NCBI GenBank assembly: GCA_033811195.1 | Contig: JAPXOZ010000008.1 | Coordinates: forward strand, 1-64,000 | Direction: 5' to 3' | DNA: 64,000 bases | Origin: Cacconaster sp033811195 | GTDB taxonomy: Bacteria; Bacteroidota; Bacteroidia; Bacteroidales; UBA932 | In this document: in pieces, positions 7,885 to 14,781 of the stretch | Layout of the letters: each line of letters begins with the position of its first letter | Position numbering within the stretch: position 1 is the stretch's first letter | Program-made: the position numbers and the translations under genes | The notes under the pieces: model-generated | What the model saw: the letters and a program-made list of their open reading frames with translations, nothing else | What the model was told of the DNA's origin: nothing | Database searches by the model: none

Positions 7885-8076
7885 ATGACAAATGATTTCA
7901 CTATACCGGGACTCAAACCTATCGAGGTACGCGAGTCGGCCTGCATCATTGGCGGGCTTGATAAAAAGGCCCAGGATGCGCTTTACTACATTGGTTATGT
8001 TATCGGACTTGTAGCACAATACGTCTGTGCTTTCTTCAAAAAATTAAAAGGTCTTATCGGAGGAAAGCAGGCATAA
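7885..8076 (+). CDS. Double-glycine-leader peptide precursor B (bacteriocin-like)
   Basis: A 63-residue precursor whose leader is also exactly 24 residues and ends IEVRESACIIGG, with Ile at -12, Glu at -8 and Ile at -4 relative to the cut. The 39-residue core starts LDKKAQDALYYIG, has six Lys and two Asp, and is strongly hydrophobic in the middle with a KK.K cluster near the end. GxxxG motifs are GYVIG (core 13-17) and G32-G36. One Cys is in the leader and one in the core, so no internal disulfide can form in the mature peptide. The ATG has a strong AAGGAGG site and begins 15 bases after the stop of precursor A, so the two are probably made together. Confidence 0.8.
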   Translation: MTNDFTIPGLKPIEVRESACIIGGLDKKAQDALYYIGYVIGLVAQYVCAFFKKLKGLIGGKQA

Positions 8077-8088
8077 CTGCCTAATAGC

Positions 8089-8123
8089 GGGATTCGCGGG
8101 TGCTCGCGACACCCGGGAATCCC
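8089..8123 (+). terminator. Strong hairpin between peptide genes and tolC-like gene
   Basis: GGGATTCGCGGGTG (8089-8102) and CACCCGGGAATCCC (8110-8123) form a 14-bp stem with one mismatch and a 7-base loop. No T-run follows, so it is not a classic intrinsic terminator. At this place it could partly stop transcription or protect the 3' end of the peptide mRNA, giving more peptide than exporter transcript. Confidence 0.6.
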
Positions 8124-8142
8124 ATTTATTACAACTCTAAAT

Positions 8143-9432
8143 ATGAACAGAGATACAAAGCACATCATGGTGACGGTTGCACTGCTGATTGCAGGTGCAC
8201 TCTCCTCTTCGGGACAAAGTTGGTCCCTCGAGCAATGCATCAACCATGCAATGGAGCACAACCACGATATCCAAATGGCCCAGGCCTACCTCAAAGAGAG
8301 TGAAAGCGCACAGAGGGAGCTCTCCTGGAGTCTGATTCCACAGATAGTAGGAGAAATTGGACATAATTTCCACTGGGAACGACTTTCGCCGTATAAATAC
8401 GAGGGAACACAGAGTACTAATGCCTCGATTGGAGGCACTGTGACGCTCTTCGAGGGACTCAAGGGCTATTTCAATATAAAAGAAGCCGGTTACTCACTCA
8501 AACAGGCAACAAAATCTCTTGAAGGTATGCGTGACGCTGTGGTACTCAGAGTCATCCGGAGCTGCCTCAAGATGGTACTGGCAAAAGAGCTACATTCCAT
8601 AGCGGAATACAACTGCGAAAGTATCATTAGACAGATGGAAAAGTGTCGTAAGATGGTGTTGGCCGGACTGCGTCCCTTGAGCAGCCTAATGGAACTCGAA
8701 GCACAGGTAGCCCAGGAACAATACACAATAACCGCCTCCGCTGCGCAGATCGACAATAGCCGCATTGCACTTATGCAGTTACTTAATCTCCCTTATGACA
8801 GCCGATTCAACGTAGAAGTACCGCCGATGGACACACTGCCGACGGAGGATGTTTTTGAGATATCAGCTTACAGGATAGCTGATGCGCATCCTTCAACAAG
8901 AGCGGCAAAAGCTGCTATGGAGGCTGATAAAGCTGCTGTAGGAGTAGCCGCAAGTGCGCTCTCTCCCATCATCATTCTCTCCGCAGGTTATGGCACATAC
9001 TACAACAATGCAGTTGATAAAAAATTCAGAGAGCAGTTCAAGGAGCATTGGGCCCCTTATGTGGGGTTGACACTCAAACTGCCCATTACGGGATCCATTG
9101 CCACTGTTCATAGGATAAAAAGAGCAAAGAGTGCGCTTACCAAAAGCAGCATAGCTCTGGAAAAGGTTCGTCGAGAACTCGCAGATGAGATAGAACTGGC
9201 TGTAGCCGAATGTCGCAGCTGCCGTAGTCGCTGCATTGCCGCTGAAAAGAGCCGCAAGGCCTCTGAAGAGCTTTTACGAATGAACGAATTTAAACTCGAA
9301 GTTGGAGAAATCTCTGCCACTGACTATATCATTTCCAAGAACCTTTGCCTAAAAGCCACTTCAGAGCATGTTCAGGCCTATTTTCAATATTTGTTCCAGA
9401 GAATGATCGTAGAGCACTACTTAGGCAGATAG
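8143..9432 (+). CDS. TolC-family outer membrane channel
   Basis: A 429-residue outer membrane efflux protein with a signal peptide (hydrophobic run VTVALLIAGALSSSG, cut probably near residue 24) followed by the family start WSLEQCINHAMEHNHDIQMA. Two homologous halves rich in long helices follow, as expected for a trimeric TolC barrel with periplasmic tunnel. It lies after the peptide genes and 23 bases before the adaptor gene. With the C39 exporter and the adaptor it could form a tripartite path from cytoplasm to outside. Alternatively it forms an efflux unit with the adaptor and a pump encoded elsewhere. Confidence 0.92.
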   Translation: MNRDTKHIMVTVALLIAGALSSSGQSWSLEQCINHAMEHNHDIQMAQAYLKESESAQRELSWSLIPQIVGEIGHNFHWERLSPYKYEGTQSTNASIGGTVTLFEGLKGYFNIKEAGYSLKQATKSLEGMRDAVVLRVIRSCLKMVLAKELHSIAEYNCESIIRQMEKCRKMVLAGLRPLSSLMELEAQVAQEQYTITASAAQIDNSRIALMQLLNLPYDSRFNVEVPPMDTLPTEDVFEISAYRIADAHPSTRAAKAAMEADKAAVGVAASALSPIIILSAGYGTYYNNAVDKKFREQFKEHWAPYVGLTLKLPITGSIATVHRIKRAKSALTKSSIALEKVRRELADEIELAVAECRSCRSRCIAAEKSRKASEELLRMNEFKLEVGEISATDYIISKNLCLKATSEHVQAYFQYLFQRMIVEHYLGR

Positions 9433-9455
9433 AGGATTAATGAATTATTATAGAT

Positions 9456-10652
9456 ATGAAATTGAGGAAAATTAAATTGAAAAAATGGCATATCATATTG
9501 CTCATTGCCACGGTAGTGCTAATTGTGATATTAATAGCCTCAGGAGGTGGAAGCGTAACAGAAGTACGTTTTTTTACCATAGAAAAACAGGATCTTGTAG
9601 AGAGCATCCCAGCCAACGGCAAAGTAAGACCGGTAATCGAAGTCTCCATCACTCCGGATGTCTCAGGTGAAATCGTGGAACTTAATTGTCGTGAAGGAGA
9701 TAATGTCAGCAAAGGTGATGTGCTTGTAAAGATTCGTCAGGATGTTTATATTTCCATGGTTGAAAGGGCCGAAGCTGTCCTCAATGCTGCCAGAAGTGAC
9801 TACCTGCAACAAAAAGCCCAGTTCAAACAGGCTGAAATTAATTTTAAGCGCAACAAAATTCTTTATAAAGAGAATGTGATCTCTGCAGCCGAATATGAGA
9901 CATCGCAACTAAACTTTGAAATAGCCAAAGAACAGCTTACTGCGGCACAATATGGCGTAAGTAGCGGTAGAGCAGCACTGAAAGAGGCTACGGAAAATCT
10001 TACGAAAACGGTGATCTGTGCTCCGATGGATGGGACCGTCTCAATGATTGCCGTCAAAATAGGCGAACGGGTCGTCGGCACAAGTCAGATGGCAGGTACT
10101 GAAATAATGCGTATTGCTGATCTTAGCGACATGGAAGTAGTGGTGGATGTCAACGAAAATGACATTCTTAAACTCAACACCGGAAACAGCGCGAAAATAG
10201 ATATCGATGCCTGTCCGGGGCAATTATTTGAGGGAGTTGTGACACAAATTGCAAATTCAGCTACAAATTTGTACTCAAACTTTGAACAAGTTACTACCTT
10301 TGAGGTCAGAATAGGCATCAAATGCGATACGACTGCCGGAGTAAAGTCCCCAAGTATGCTTCCCTTCAGACCGGGAATGTCGGCCAGAGTAACAATAGTG
10401 ACGGGTCAAAGGGCGGATATAGTTACGGTCCCCATTGAGGCGGTTTTCATCAGGAATGGAATTGAGTACGTATGGAAAGTGGATGAAAAAAATACCGTAC
10501 ACGCAACACCGGTGATGTCTGGCATTCAGGATTTCAGCTCCATAGAGATAATATCGGGGCTTGAGCCTGGGAGTAGGATAGTAGCCGGTCCCTACTCAGC
10601 CATAAGCAAAGAGTTGGAAGAGGGAATGAAAGTCCGGAAGAGATCATATTGA
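9456..10652 (+). CDS. Periplasmic adaptor subunit (HlyD/MacA type)
   Basis: A 398-residue membrane fusion protein with an N-terminal anchor (about 12-29), a first lipoyl half (VSGEIVELNCREGDNVSKGD, about 67-86), a coiled-coil hairpin (about 100-175), a second lipoyl half (APMDGTVSMIAVKIGERV) and beta-barrel and membrane-proximal domains. The domain order resembles MacA and RND adaptors more than the classical HlyD adaptors of C39 exporters. No MacB or RND pump gene is adjacent; the only ABC exporter nearby is the C39 one at 5538. Adaptor and channel probably work together; which pump they serve is uncertain. Confidence 0.9.
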   Translation: MKLRKIKLKKWHIILLIATVVLIVILIASGGGSVTEVRFFTIEKQDLVESIPANGKVRPVIEVSITPDVSGEIVELNCREGDNVSKGDVLVKIRQDVYISMVERAEAVLNAARSDYLQQKAQFKQAEINFKRNKILYKENVISAAEYETSQLNFEIAKEQLTAAQYGVSSGRAALKEATENLTKTVICAPMDGTVSMIAVKIGERVVGTSQMAGTEIMRIADLSDMEVVVDVNENDILKLNTGNSAKIDIDACPGQLFEGVVTQIANSATNLYSNFEQVTTFEVRIGIKCDTTAGVKSPSMLPFRPGMSARVTIVTGQRADIVTVPIEAVFIRNGIEYVWKVDEKNTVHATPVMSGIQDFSSIEIISGLEPGSRIVAGPYSAISKELEEGMKVRKRSY

Positions 10653-10668
10653 GGAATAATTAAGTGAT

Positions 10669-11349
10669 ATGAAAGATACCGTTTTGCTACTGCTGGAGAC
10701 CAGCACAAAGATTTGCTCCACAGTTCTCACTAAAGGGGGTAAAGTGATTGCCTCCAGATATTGCGACCAACCTAAGAGTCACGCATCAAAGCTTACGGTG
10801 CAAATAAGTGAAGTCCTTGCCGAAAGTGGCATGACCATCGCTGAGTGTGATGCGGTGGCTGTAAGCGAAGGCCCGGGCTCATACACAGGTCTGAGAGTCG
10901 GGGTTTCTACCGCCAAAGGTCTCTGTTTCGGCTCTGGCAAACCTCTGATAGCCATTTCTACTCCACAAATTCTTGCGATGGCGGCAATCGGACAAGCGAA
11001 GAAGATTGTAGCACTTATCGATGCTCGCAGAATGGAGGCATATTGTGCCGTTTTTGATAGCAACGGAGTCCCTCTGAGCAGTGTAGAGTCTATTATTTTT
11101 GAGAAAGATAGCTTTAGAAATCTTCTGGATGAGGGTAGCGTGATTTTTGTCGGAAATGCCGCCAATAAATTGCAGGGTGTAATCAGCCATCACAACGCAA
11201 TTTTTAAAGAGTGCAATCCATTAGCGGAGCATATGATCATCCCAGCTACAGAGGCATTCACAAAAAAAGAGTTCAAAGATATTGCCTACTTTGAACCCTT
11301 CTATCTTAAGGACTTTGTTGCCGGTATCAGCAAGAAAAAGCTTCTTTAA
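10669..11349 (+). CDS. tsaB: tRNA N6-threonylcarbamoyladenosine biosynthesis protein TsaB
   Basis: A 226-residue member of the ASKHA superfamily that partners TsaD and TsaE in making t6A37 on ANN-decoding tRNAs. The N-terminal half has the family hallmarks LLLETSTK (7-14), SEGPGSYTGLRVG and the following STAKGL stretch; the C-terminal half is more divergent, as usual. It starts 16 bases after the adaptor gene, so it may be cotranscribed with the tolC-like and adaptor genes although the pathways are unrelated. Its stop overlaps by four bases the stop of the convergent lipoprotein gene. Confidence 0.95.
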   Translation: MKDTVLLLLETSTKICSTVLTKGGKVIASRYCDQPKSHASKLTVQISEVLAESGMTIAECDAVAVSEGPGSYTGLRVGVSTAKGLCFGSGKPLIAISTPQILAMAAIGQAKKIVALIDARRMEAYCAVFDSNGVPLSSVESIIFEKDSFRNLLDEGSVIFVGNAANKLQGVISHHNAIFKECNPLAEHMIIPATEAFTKKEFKDIAYFEPFYLKDFVAGISKKKLL

Positions 11350-12464
11350 ATCTGCGCTTTAATTACTTTCTCCAGTTCATCCTTTTCAAACAGATCCTTA
11401 CCAACGATTGAGCCGTCGCGTCCTATGACGAAAAATGTAGGTATCTGTGTTATGTTGTATGCAGTCATTGAGGGCGAGTTGATACCGTTACCATCGTTTA
11501 CGCAGGTCCAGGGTAGTTGTTGTGAGCTTACAATGGATGCCCAGGAAGCCTTGTCAATATCGAGTGAAACCTGATAGATCTCAAGTCCCCTTGAATTATA
11601 TTTCTGATAGAGTTCTGCGAGATCGTTGTTGAACATTTTGTGGGCATCCTGTGCAACGCTCCAGAATGAGAGTATGATTACTTTACCGGTAAAATCTGAA
11701 AGACGTTTCATCTCACCTTTGTCGTCGGGCATTTCAAGATCAGGGAAAAGTGCCTCTTGAACATTGGAGAGTTTGTGACTCAACTCAAATGCTCTCTCTC
11801 TTGACGCTATCTCATCTTTGAGAGCAATCACATACTCAGACTGAGGATAAACACTCTTGAGAGAGTCATATACCTGCTTAAAAATGAATAGATCATTGAT
11901 CTCACCGAATACGGGGAGCTTTTCGTTAAAACGCTGAAAAAGCGTTGTGGCTGCCGTAATTGAGTTGGGATTGCCAAAAACGTGTTTTAAGGCTGTTTTA
12001 CGGTACTCGACATAAGTTTTACCCATATCCAAACCTACATCTTCTCCATCAGCACTCCTGCCTGCCAAATCCGAGAGCTCGACTTTGGTCTTGAGAAACT
12101 CCTTATCAATGGCCTGCAACAAGAGTGATTCTTCACTACCCTCTACTGTAAAGTTACCATTGAGGTCTGCATTGATGGTAACCTTGTCTTTGGGAAGAAG
12201 CACCATTGATGCGAGTTTAGTGCCTTCGTGGTAAAGATAGTAAAATCCCGGAGAGGTACTGGAAAGCTTCACCTTGTAAGTAAAGCTGCCATCAGATGCA
12301 GTCTTAATGGTGTCAATTACCTGTATTTTGCTGAAATTGAGCTTCTGGAGCACAATCTGTGCCTCTTCCGCACCCTCAATAGAGGCCTCAATCACTGCTG
12401 TTGGCTTCTGATAGCAGGCTGTGAAGAGGAGAATTGCAAGGCCAAATAAAAAAAATCTCTTCAT
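11346..12464 (-). CDS. Thioredoxin-like lipoprotein (TlpA type) without active-site cysteines
   Basis: A 372-residue lipoprotein. The signal peptide ends in the lipobox LLFTAC, so Cys16 would be lipidated. An N-terminal beta-rich region (about 20-115) resembles the DUF4369 domain, followed by a helical linker and a C-terminal thioredoxin fold (about 235-372). In TlpA/ResA relatives the active site reads WCxxC; here it is FWSVAQDAHKMF, with neither cysteine. The cis-proline loop (QIPTFFVIG) is kept. Disulfide chemistry is therefore unlikely, and a binding or structural role is more plausible. It ends the greA, HIT, lipoprotein gene row, 3 bases after the HIT gene. Confidence 0.85.
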   Translation of the reverse strand: MKRFFLFGLAILLFTACYQKPTAVIEASIEGAEEAQIVLQKLNFSKIQVIDTIKTASDGSFTYKVKLSSTSPGFYYLYHEGTKLASMVLLPKDKVTINADLNGNFTVEGSEESLLLQAIDKEFLKTKVELSDLAGRSADGEDVGLDMGKTYVEYRKTALKHVFGNPNSITAATTLFQRFNEKLPVFGEINDLFIFKQVYDSLKSVYPQSEYVIALKDEIASRERAFELSHKLSNVQEALFPDLEMPDDKGEMKRLSDFTGKVIILSFWSVAQDAHKMFNNDLAELYQKYNSRGLEIYQVSLDIDKASWASIVSSQQLPWTCVNDGNGINSPSMTAYNITQIPTFFVIGRDGSIVGKDLFEKDELEKVIKAQI

Positions 12465-12467
12465 CGT

Positions 12468-12869
12468 CTAGATCTTATTGAAAGCATTGGAAAGCAGGCC
12501 GGCAATCTCTTTAAATCGTTCCGGGGTCAGAGCGACTTTTTCCTTACGGAAATCGAGGTCGCCTTCACTGTGGAGGGGCACAAGGTGGATGTGCGTATGG
12601 GGGACCTCCATTCCGAGCACGGCCATGCCAATTCTTTTGCAGGGAATTACGCTCTTTTGGGCAATAGCTACCTTTCGAGCGAATGCAAAAAGGTCCTGGT
12701 AGGTCTCTTGGTCCAGATCAAAAATGTAGTCAACCTCAACTTTGGGAATAACGAGAGTGTGGCCCTCTACAAGAGGGTTTATGTCTAGAAATGCGTAGAA
12801 CTTGTCGTCCTCCGCTACTTTGTAAGATGGTATCTCACCATTTACAATCCTTGTGAAAATTGATGCCAT
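12468..12869 (-). CDS. HIT family nucleotide-binding protein
   Basis: A 133-residue histidine triad protein. The catalytic motif HTHIHLVPL is near residues 92-100, and the N-terminal half has the family pattern CDS opening IFTRIVNGEIPSYKV. HIT proteins of this size hydrolyse nucleoside phosphoramidates or aminoacyl-adenylates (Hint branch); the exact substrate is not known from sequence. It starts 8 bases after greA, an arrangement that suggests cotranscription. Confidence 0.93.
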   Translation of the reverse strand: MASIFTRIVNGEIPSYKVAEDDKFYAFLDINPLVEGHTLVIPKVEVDYIFDLDQETYQDLFAFARKVAIAQKSVIPCKRIGMAVLGMEVPHTHIHLVPLHSEGDLDFRKEKVALTPERFKEIAGLLSNAFNKI

Positions 12870-12877
12870 GTCTGTGA

Positions 12878-13351
12878 CTATATTGAAATATCAAGAATTT
12901 CGAACCTGAGGATACCGGAAGGTACTATCGCTTCAACGATATCGCCCTTTCGGTGACCGATGAGTGCCTTACCTATGGGGGTGGTTGCAGCGAGCTTGCC
13001 CTCTTTGAAATTTGCCTCACTCTCACCAACAAGTGTGTATTCCACCACTGAGTTGTTCTGGAGATTTTTGATCTTTACCTTATTGAGCATTTGTACCTCA
13101 TAGGTATTTATCTTAGACTCGTCGATAACTCTGGCGTTTGCAATGAGACTTTCTACTTTGGATATTTTAAGCTCAAGAAGGCCCTGTGCATCTTTAGCTG
13201 CATCATATTCGGCATTTTCAGAAAGATCGCCCTTATCTCTGGCATCCGCAATCTGTCTTGAAATGATAGGCCTCTGAGCAAATAGTTGCGCTAATTCTTC
13301 ACGAAGTTTTTGAAGACCTTCCTGTGTAACGTAATTTATATTAGTTGACAT
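12878..13351 (-). CDS. greA: Transcription elongation factor GreA
   Basis: A 157-residue factor that enters the RNA polymerase secondary channel and stimulates cleavage of backtracked RNA. The N-terminal coiled coil contains the conserved tip region GDLSENAEYDAAKD (about 41-54) with the acidic residues that help hold the catalytic metal. The C-terminal FKBP-like domain has GKALIGHRKGDIVE. A hairpin with T-run lies in the DNA just upstream and may be a leader attenuator or the terminator of the preceding gene. Confidence 0.97.
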   Translation of the reverse strand: MSTNINYVTQEGLQKLREELAQLFAQRPIISRQIADARDKGDLSENAEYDAAKDAQGLLELKISKVESLIANARVIDESKINTYEVQMLNKVKIKNLQNNSVVEYTLVGESEANFKEGKLAATTPIGKALIGHRKGDIVEAIVPSGILRFEILDISI

Positions 13352-13362
13352 TTCTATAAAAT

Positions 13363-13405
13363 AATATAAAAAAAATCGAAAGGAATCCCGAATGGGGATC
13401 CTTTC
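13363..13405 (-). terminator. Intrinsic-terminator-like hairpin upstream of greA
   Basis: Read on the minus strand, GAAAGGAT (13405 downward) and ATTCCTTTC (ending 13378) form an 11-bp stem with one bulge and a five-base loop, followed by a run of eight T (13377-13363 region). It can terminate the 145-residue membrane protein gene. Only about 12 bases remain to the greA ATG, too few for a promoter, so it may instead act within a greA leader; a TATTTTTG -7-like box lies upstream at 13422-13429. Confidence 0.65.
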
Positions 13406-13439
13406 ATTTGTAAATCAATTGCAAAAATAGTCAAAAAAA

Positions 13440-13877
13440 TCAATATTCCTCCCATTTGGGACGCATAATCTCTGAATAAATGATGAGATTACGCGGGTCA
13501 ATATTGACTTTTACGCCCTTTGCGGCCTCTTTTTGATTTTTTTCAAAAGAATATTTCTCGTCCTTAACGGCAACGGTGCTCCTGATACCTTCGCCGGCAC
13601 CGACTTTAACCTGTTCTACCATTGCCGACTCATGCTCCAAATATGTCTCAAGCCCCTGCTCCGATTGTGAGGAGTCTCTCTCAGCTTCGACAAGGGCTCT
13701 CTTCACCTCTTCAAGAACATCAACCTGAGAGCTACCTCTTGCCGGATGCGAAGGAGTTGGAGTTGGTCGGGTAGGGTGACCTGTTTTGCGAGCCTGCTGT
13801 CTCTTGCTTTTGGAAACAGTGATGACAATCATCGCAAAAAAAGCCAACACCATTATAAAAATATCAAAGCCTTCCAT
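13440..13877 (-). CDS. Small single-pass membrane protein of unknown function
   Basis: A 145-residue protein with one N-terminal membrane helix (about 4-22, IFIMVLAFFAMIVITV), then a basic stretch, a Pro/Thr-rich segment and a long hydrophilic, charged region. The end reads NLIIYSEIMRPKW; similar endings (IYSEI plus a basic residue) recur in short uncharacterised Bacteroidota proteins, which supports a real gene. It lies 22 bases after ribF and is followed by the hairpin before greA. Function unknown. Confidence 0.75.
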   Translation of the reverse strand: MEGFDIFIMVLAFFAMIVITVSKSKRQQARKTGHPTRPTPTPSHPARGSSQVDVLEEVKRALVEAERDSSQSEQGLETYLEHESAMVEQVKVGAGEGIRSTVAVKDEKYSFEKNQKEAAKGVKVNIDPRNLIIYSEIMRPKWEEY

Positions 13878-13899
13878 AACTCAAGGATTTGCACTAAAG

Positions 13900-14781
13900 T
13901 TACAATATTTTTTTAATACAGCATGCTTTGTCAAGCAAAAGTTGTTCACGCAACTTTTCCAGCGAACCGAAACGACGTTCATCACGAAGTCTCTCAATAA
14001 AGGATATCCTGATATCCAGCCCATATATCTCTTCATCAAAATCGAGGATATGAGTCTCGATCTTGCGACTGCTGTCGCGGGATACAGTGGGGCGGGTGCC
14101 TATGTTGCAGATACCCTTATAGGTGCAACCCGTCACCTCGACGCTTACAAAATAGACTCCTTTGGCAGGAACCAGCTTTAGAGGTTCGTAAAGCTGCATA
14201 TTTGCGGTCGGAAAACCGATTGTGCGACCAAGACGGTTGCCGGCCACAACCACTCCATGAAGAGAATAACGATAACCGAGCCATTCGTTGGCACGAACGA
14301 TATCCCCTTCGATCAAACGGTTGCGGATAGAGGTGGAACTAATCACCCTATCACCTACCTGAAATTGCTCTACACGCTCAGTAGCCATACCGCAGGAGGC
14401 AGCGATCTCCTCTATATTTCTCTTATCTTTCCCATGTCCAAGACGGTGGTCATACCCTATAACAAGCGTGGAAACATTATATTTTTCCACAAGATATCGC
14501 CTAAAAAAATCCTCCGTGGAGAGCTGGCTGAACTCTTTGTCAAAACTGATTATCTCAAATCTGTCAATCCCTAAAGAGAAACACAATTCGCGCTTCTCTT
14601 CAAGAGTTGTCAGAAGTCTGAGTTTGTAGGCATCCTGCTGAAGGACAGTTCTTGGATGTGGCCAGAAAGAGATAATCATGCTCTCTCTCCCCTGCTCTGT
14701 AGCAATGGAGGTGAGTTTCTCTATGACCTTTCTGTGGCCAAGATGAAGTCCGTCAAAAAAACCGGTAGCTGCTACAACCAT
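13900..14781 (-). CDS. ribF: Bifunctional riboflavin kinase / FAD synthetase
   Basis: A 293-residue enzyme that makes FMN from riboflavin and then FAD. The N-terminal FAD synthetase domain has the nucleotidyl-transferase motif HLGH at 13-16 and VISSTSIRNRLIEG; the C-terminal kinase domain has GRTIGFPTANM. The start MVVAATGFFDG is a few residues shorter than many homologues, but the ATG overlaps the preceding gene's stop by 10 bases, which suggests translational coupling. Being last in the glycogen gene row looks like chance of operon structure rather than shared function. Confidence 0.96.
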   Translation of the reverse strand: MVVAATGFFDGLHLGHRKVIEKLTSIATEQGRESMIISFWPHPRTVLQQDAYKLRLLTTLEEKRELCFSLGIDRFEIISFDKEFSQLSTEDFFRRYLVEKYNVSTLVIGYDHRLGHGKDKRNIEEIAASCGMATERVEQFQVGDRVISSTSIRNRLIEGDIVRANEWLGYRYSLHGVVVAGNRLGRTIGFPTANMQLYEPLKLVPAKGVYFVSVEVTGCTYKGICNIGTRPTVSRDSSRKIETHILDFDEEIYGLDIRISFIERLRDERRFGSLEKLREQLLLDKACCIKKIL

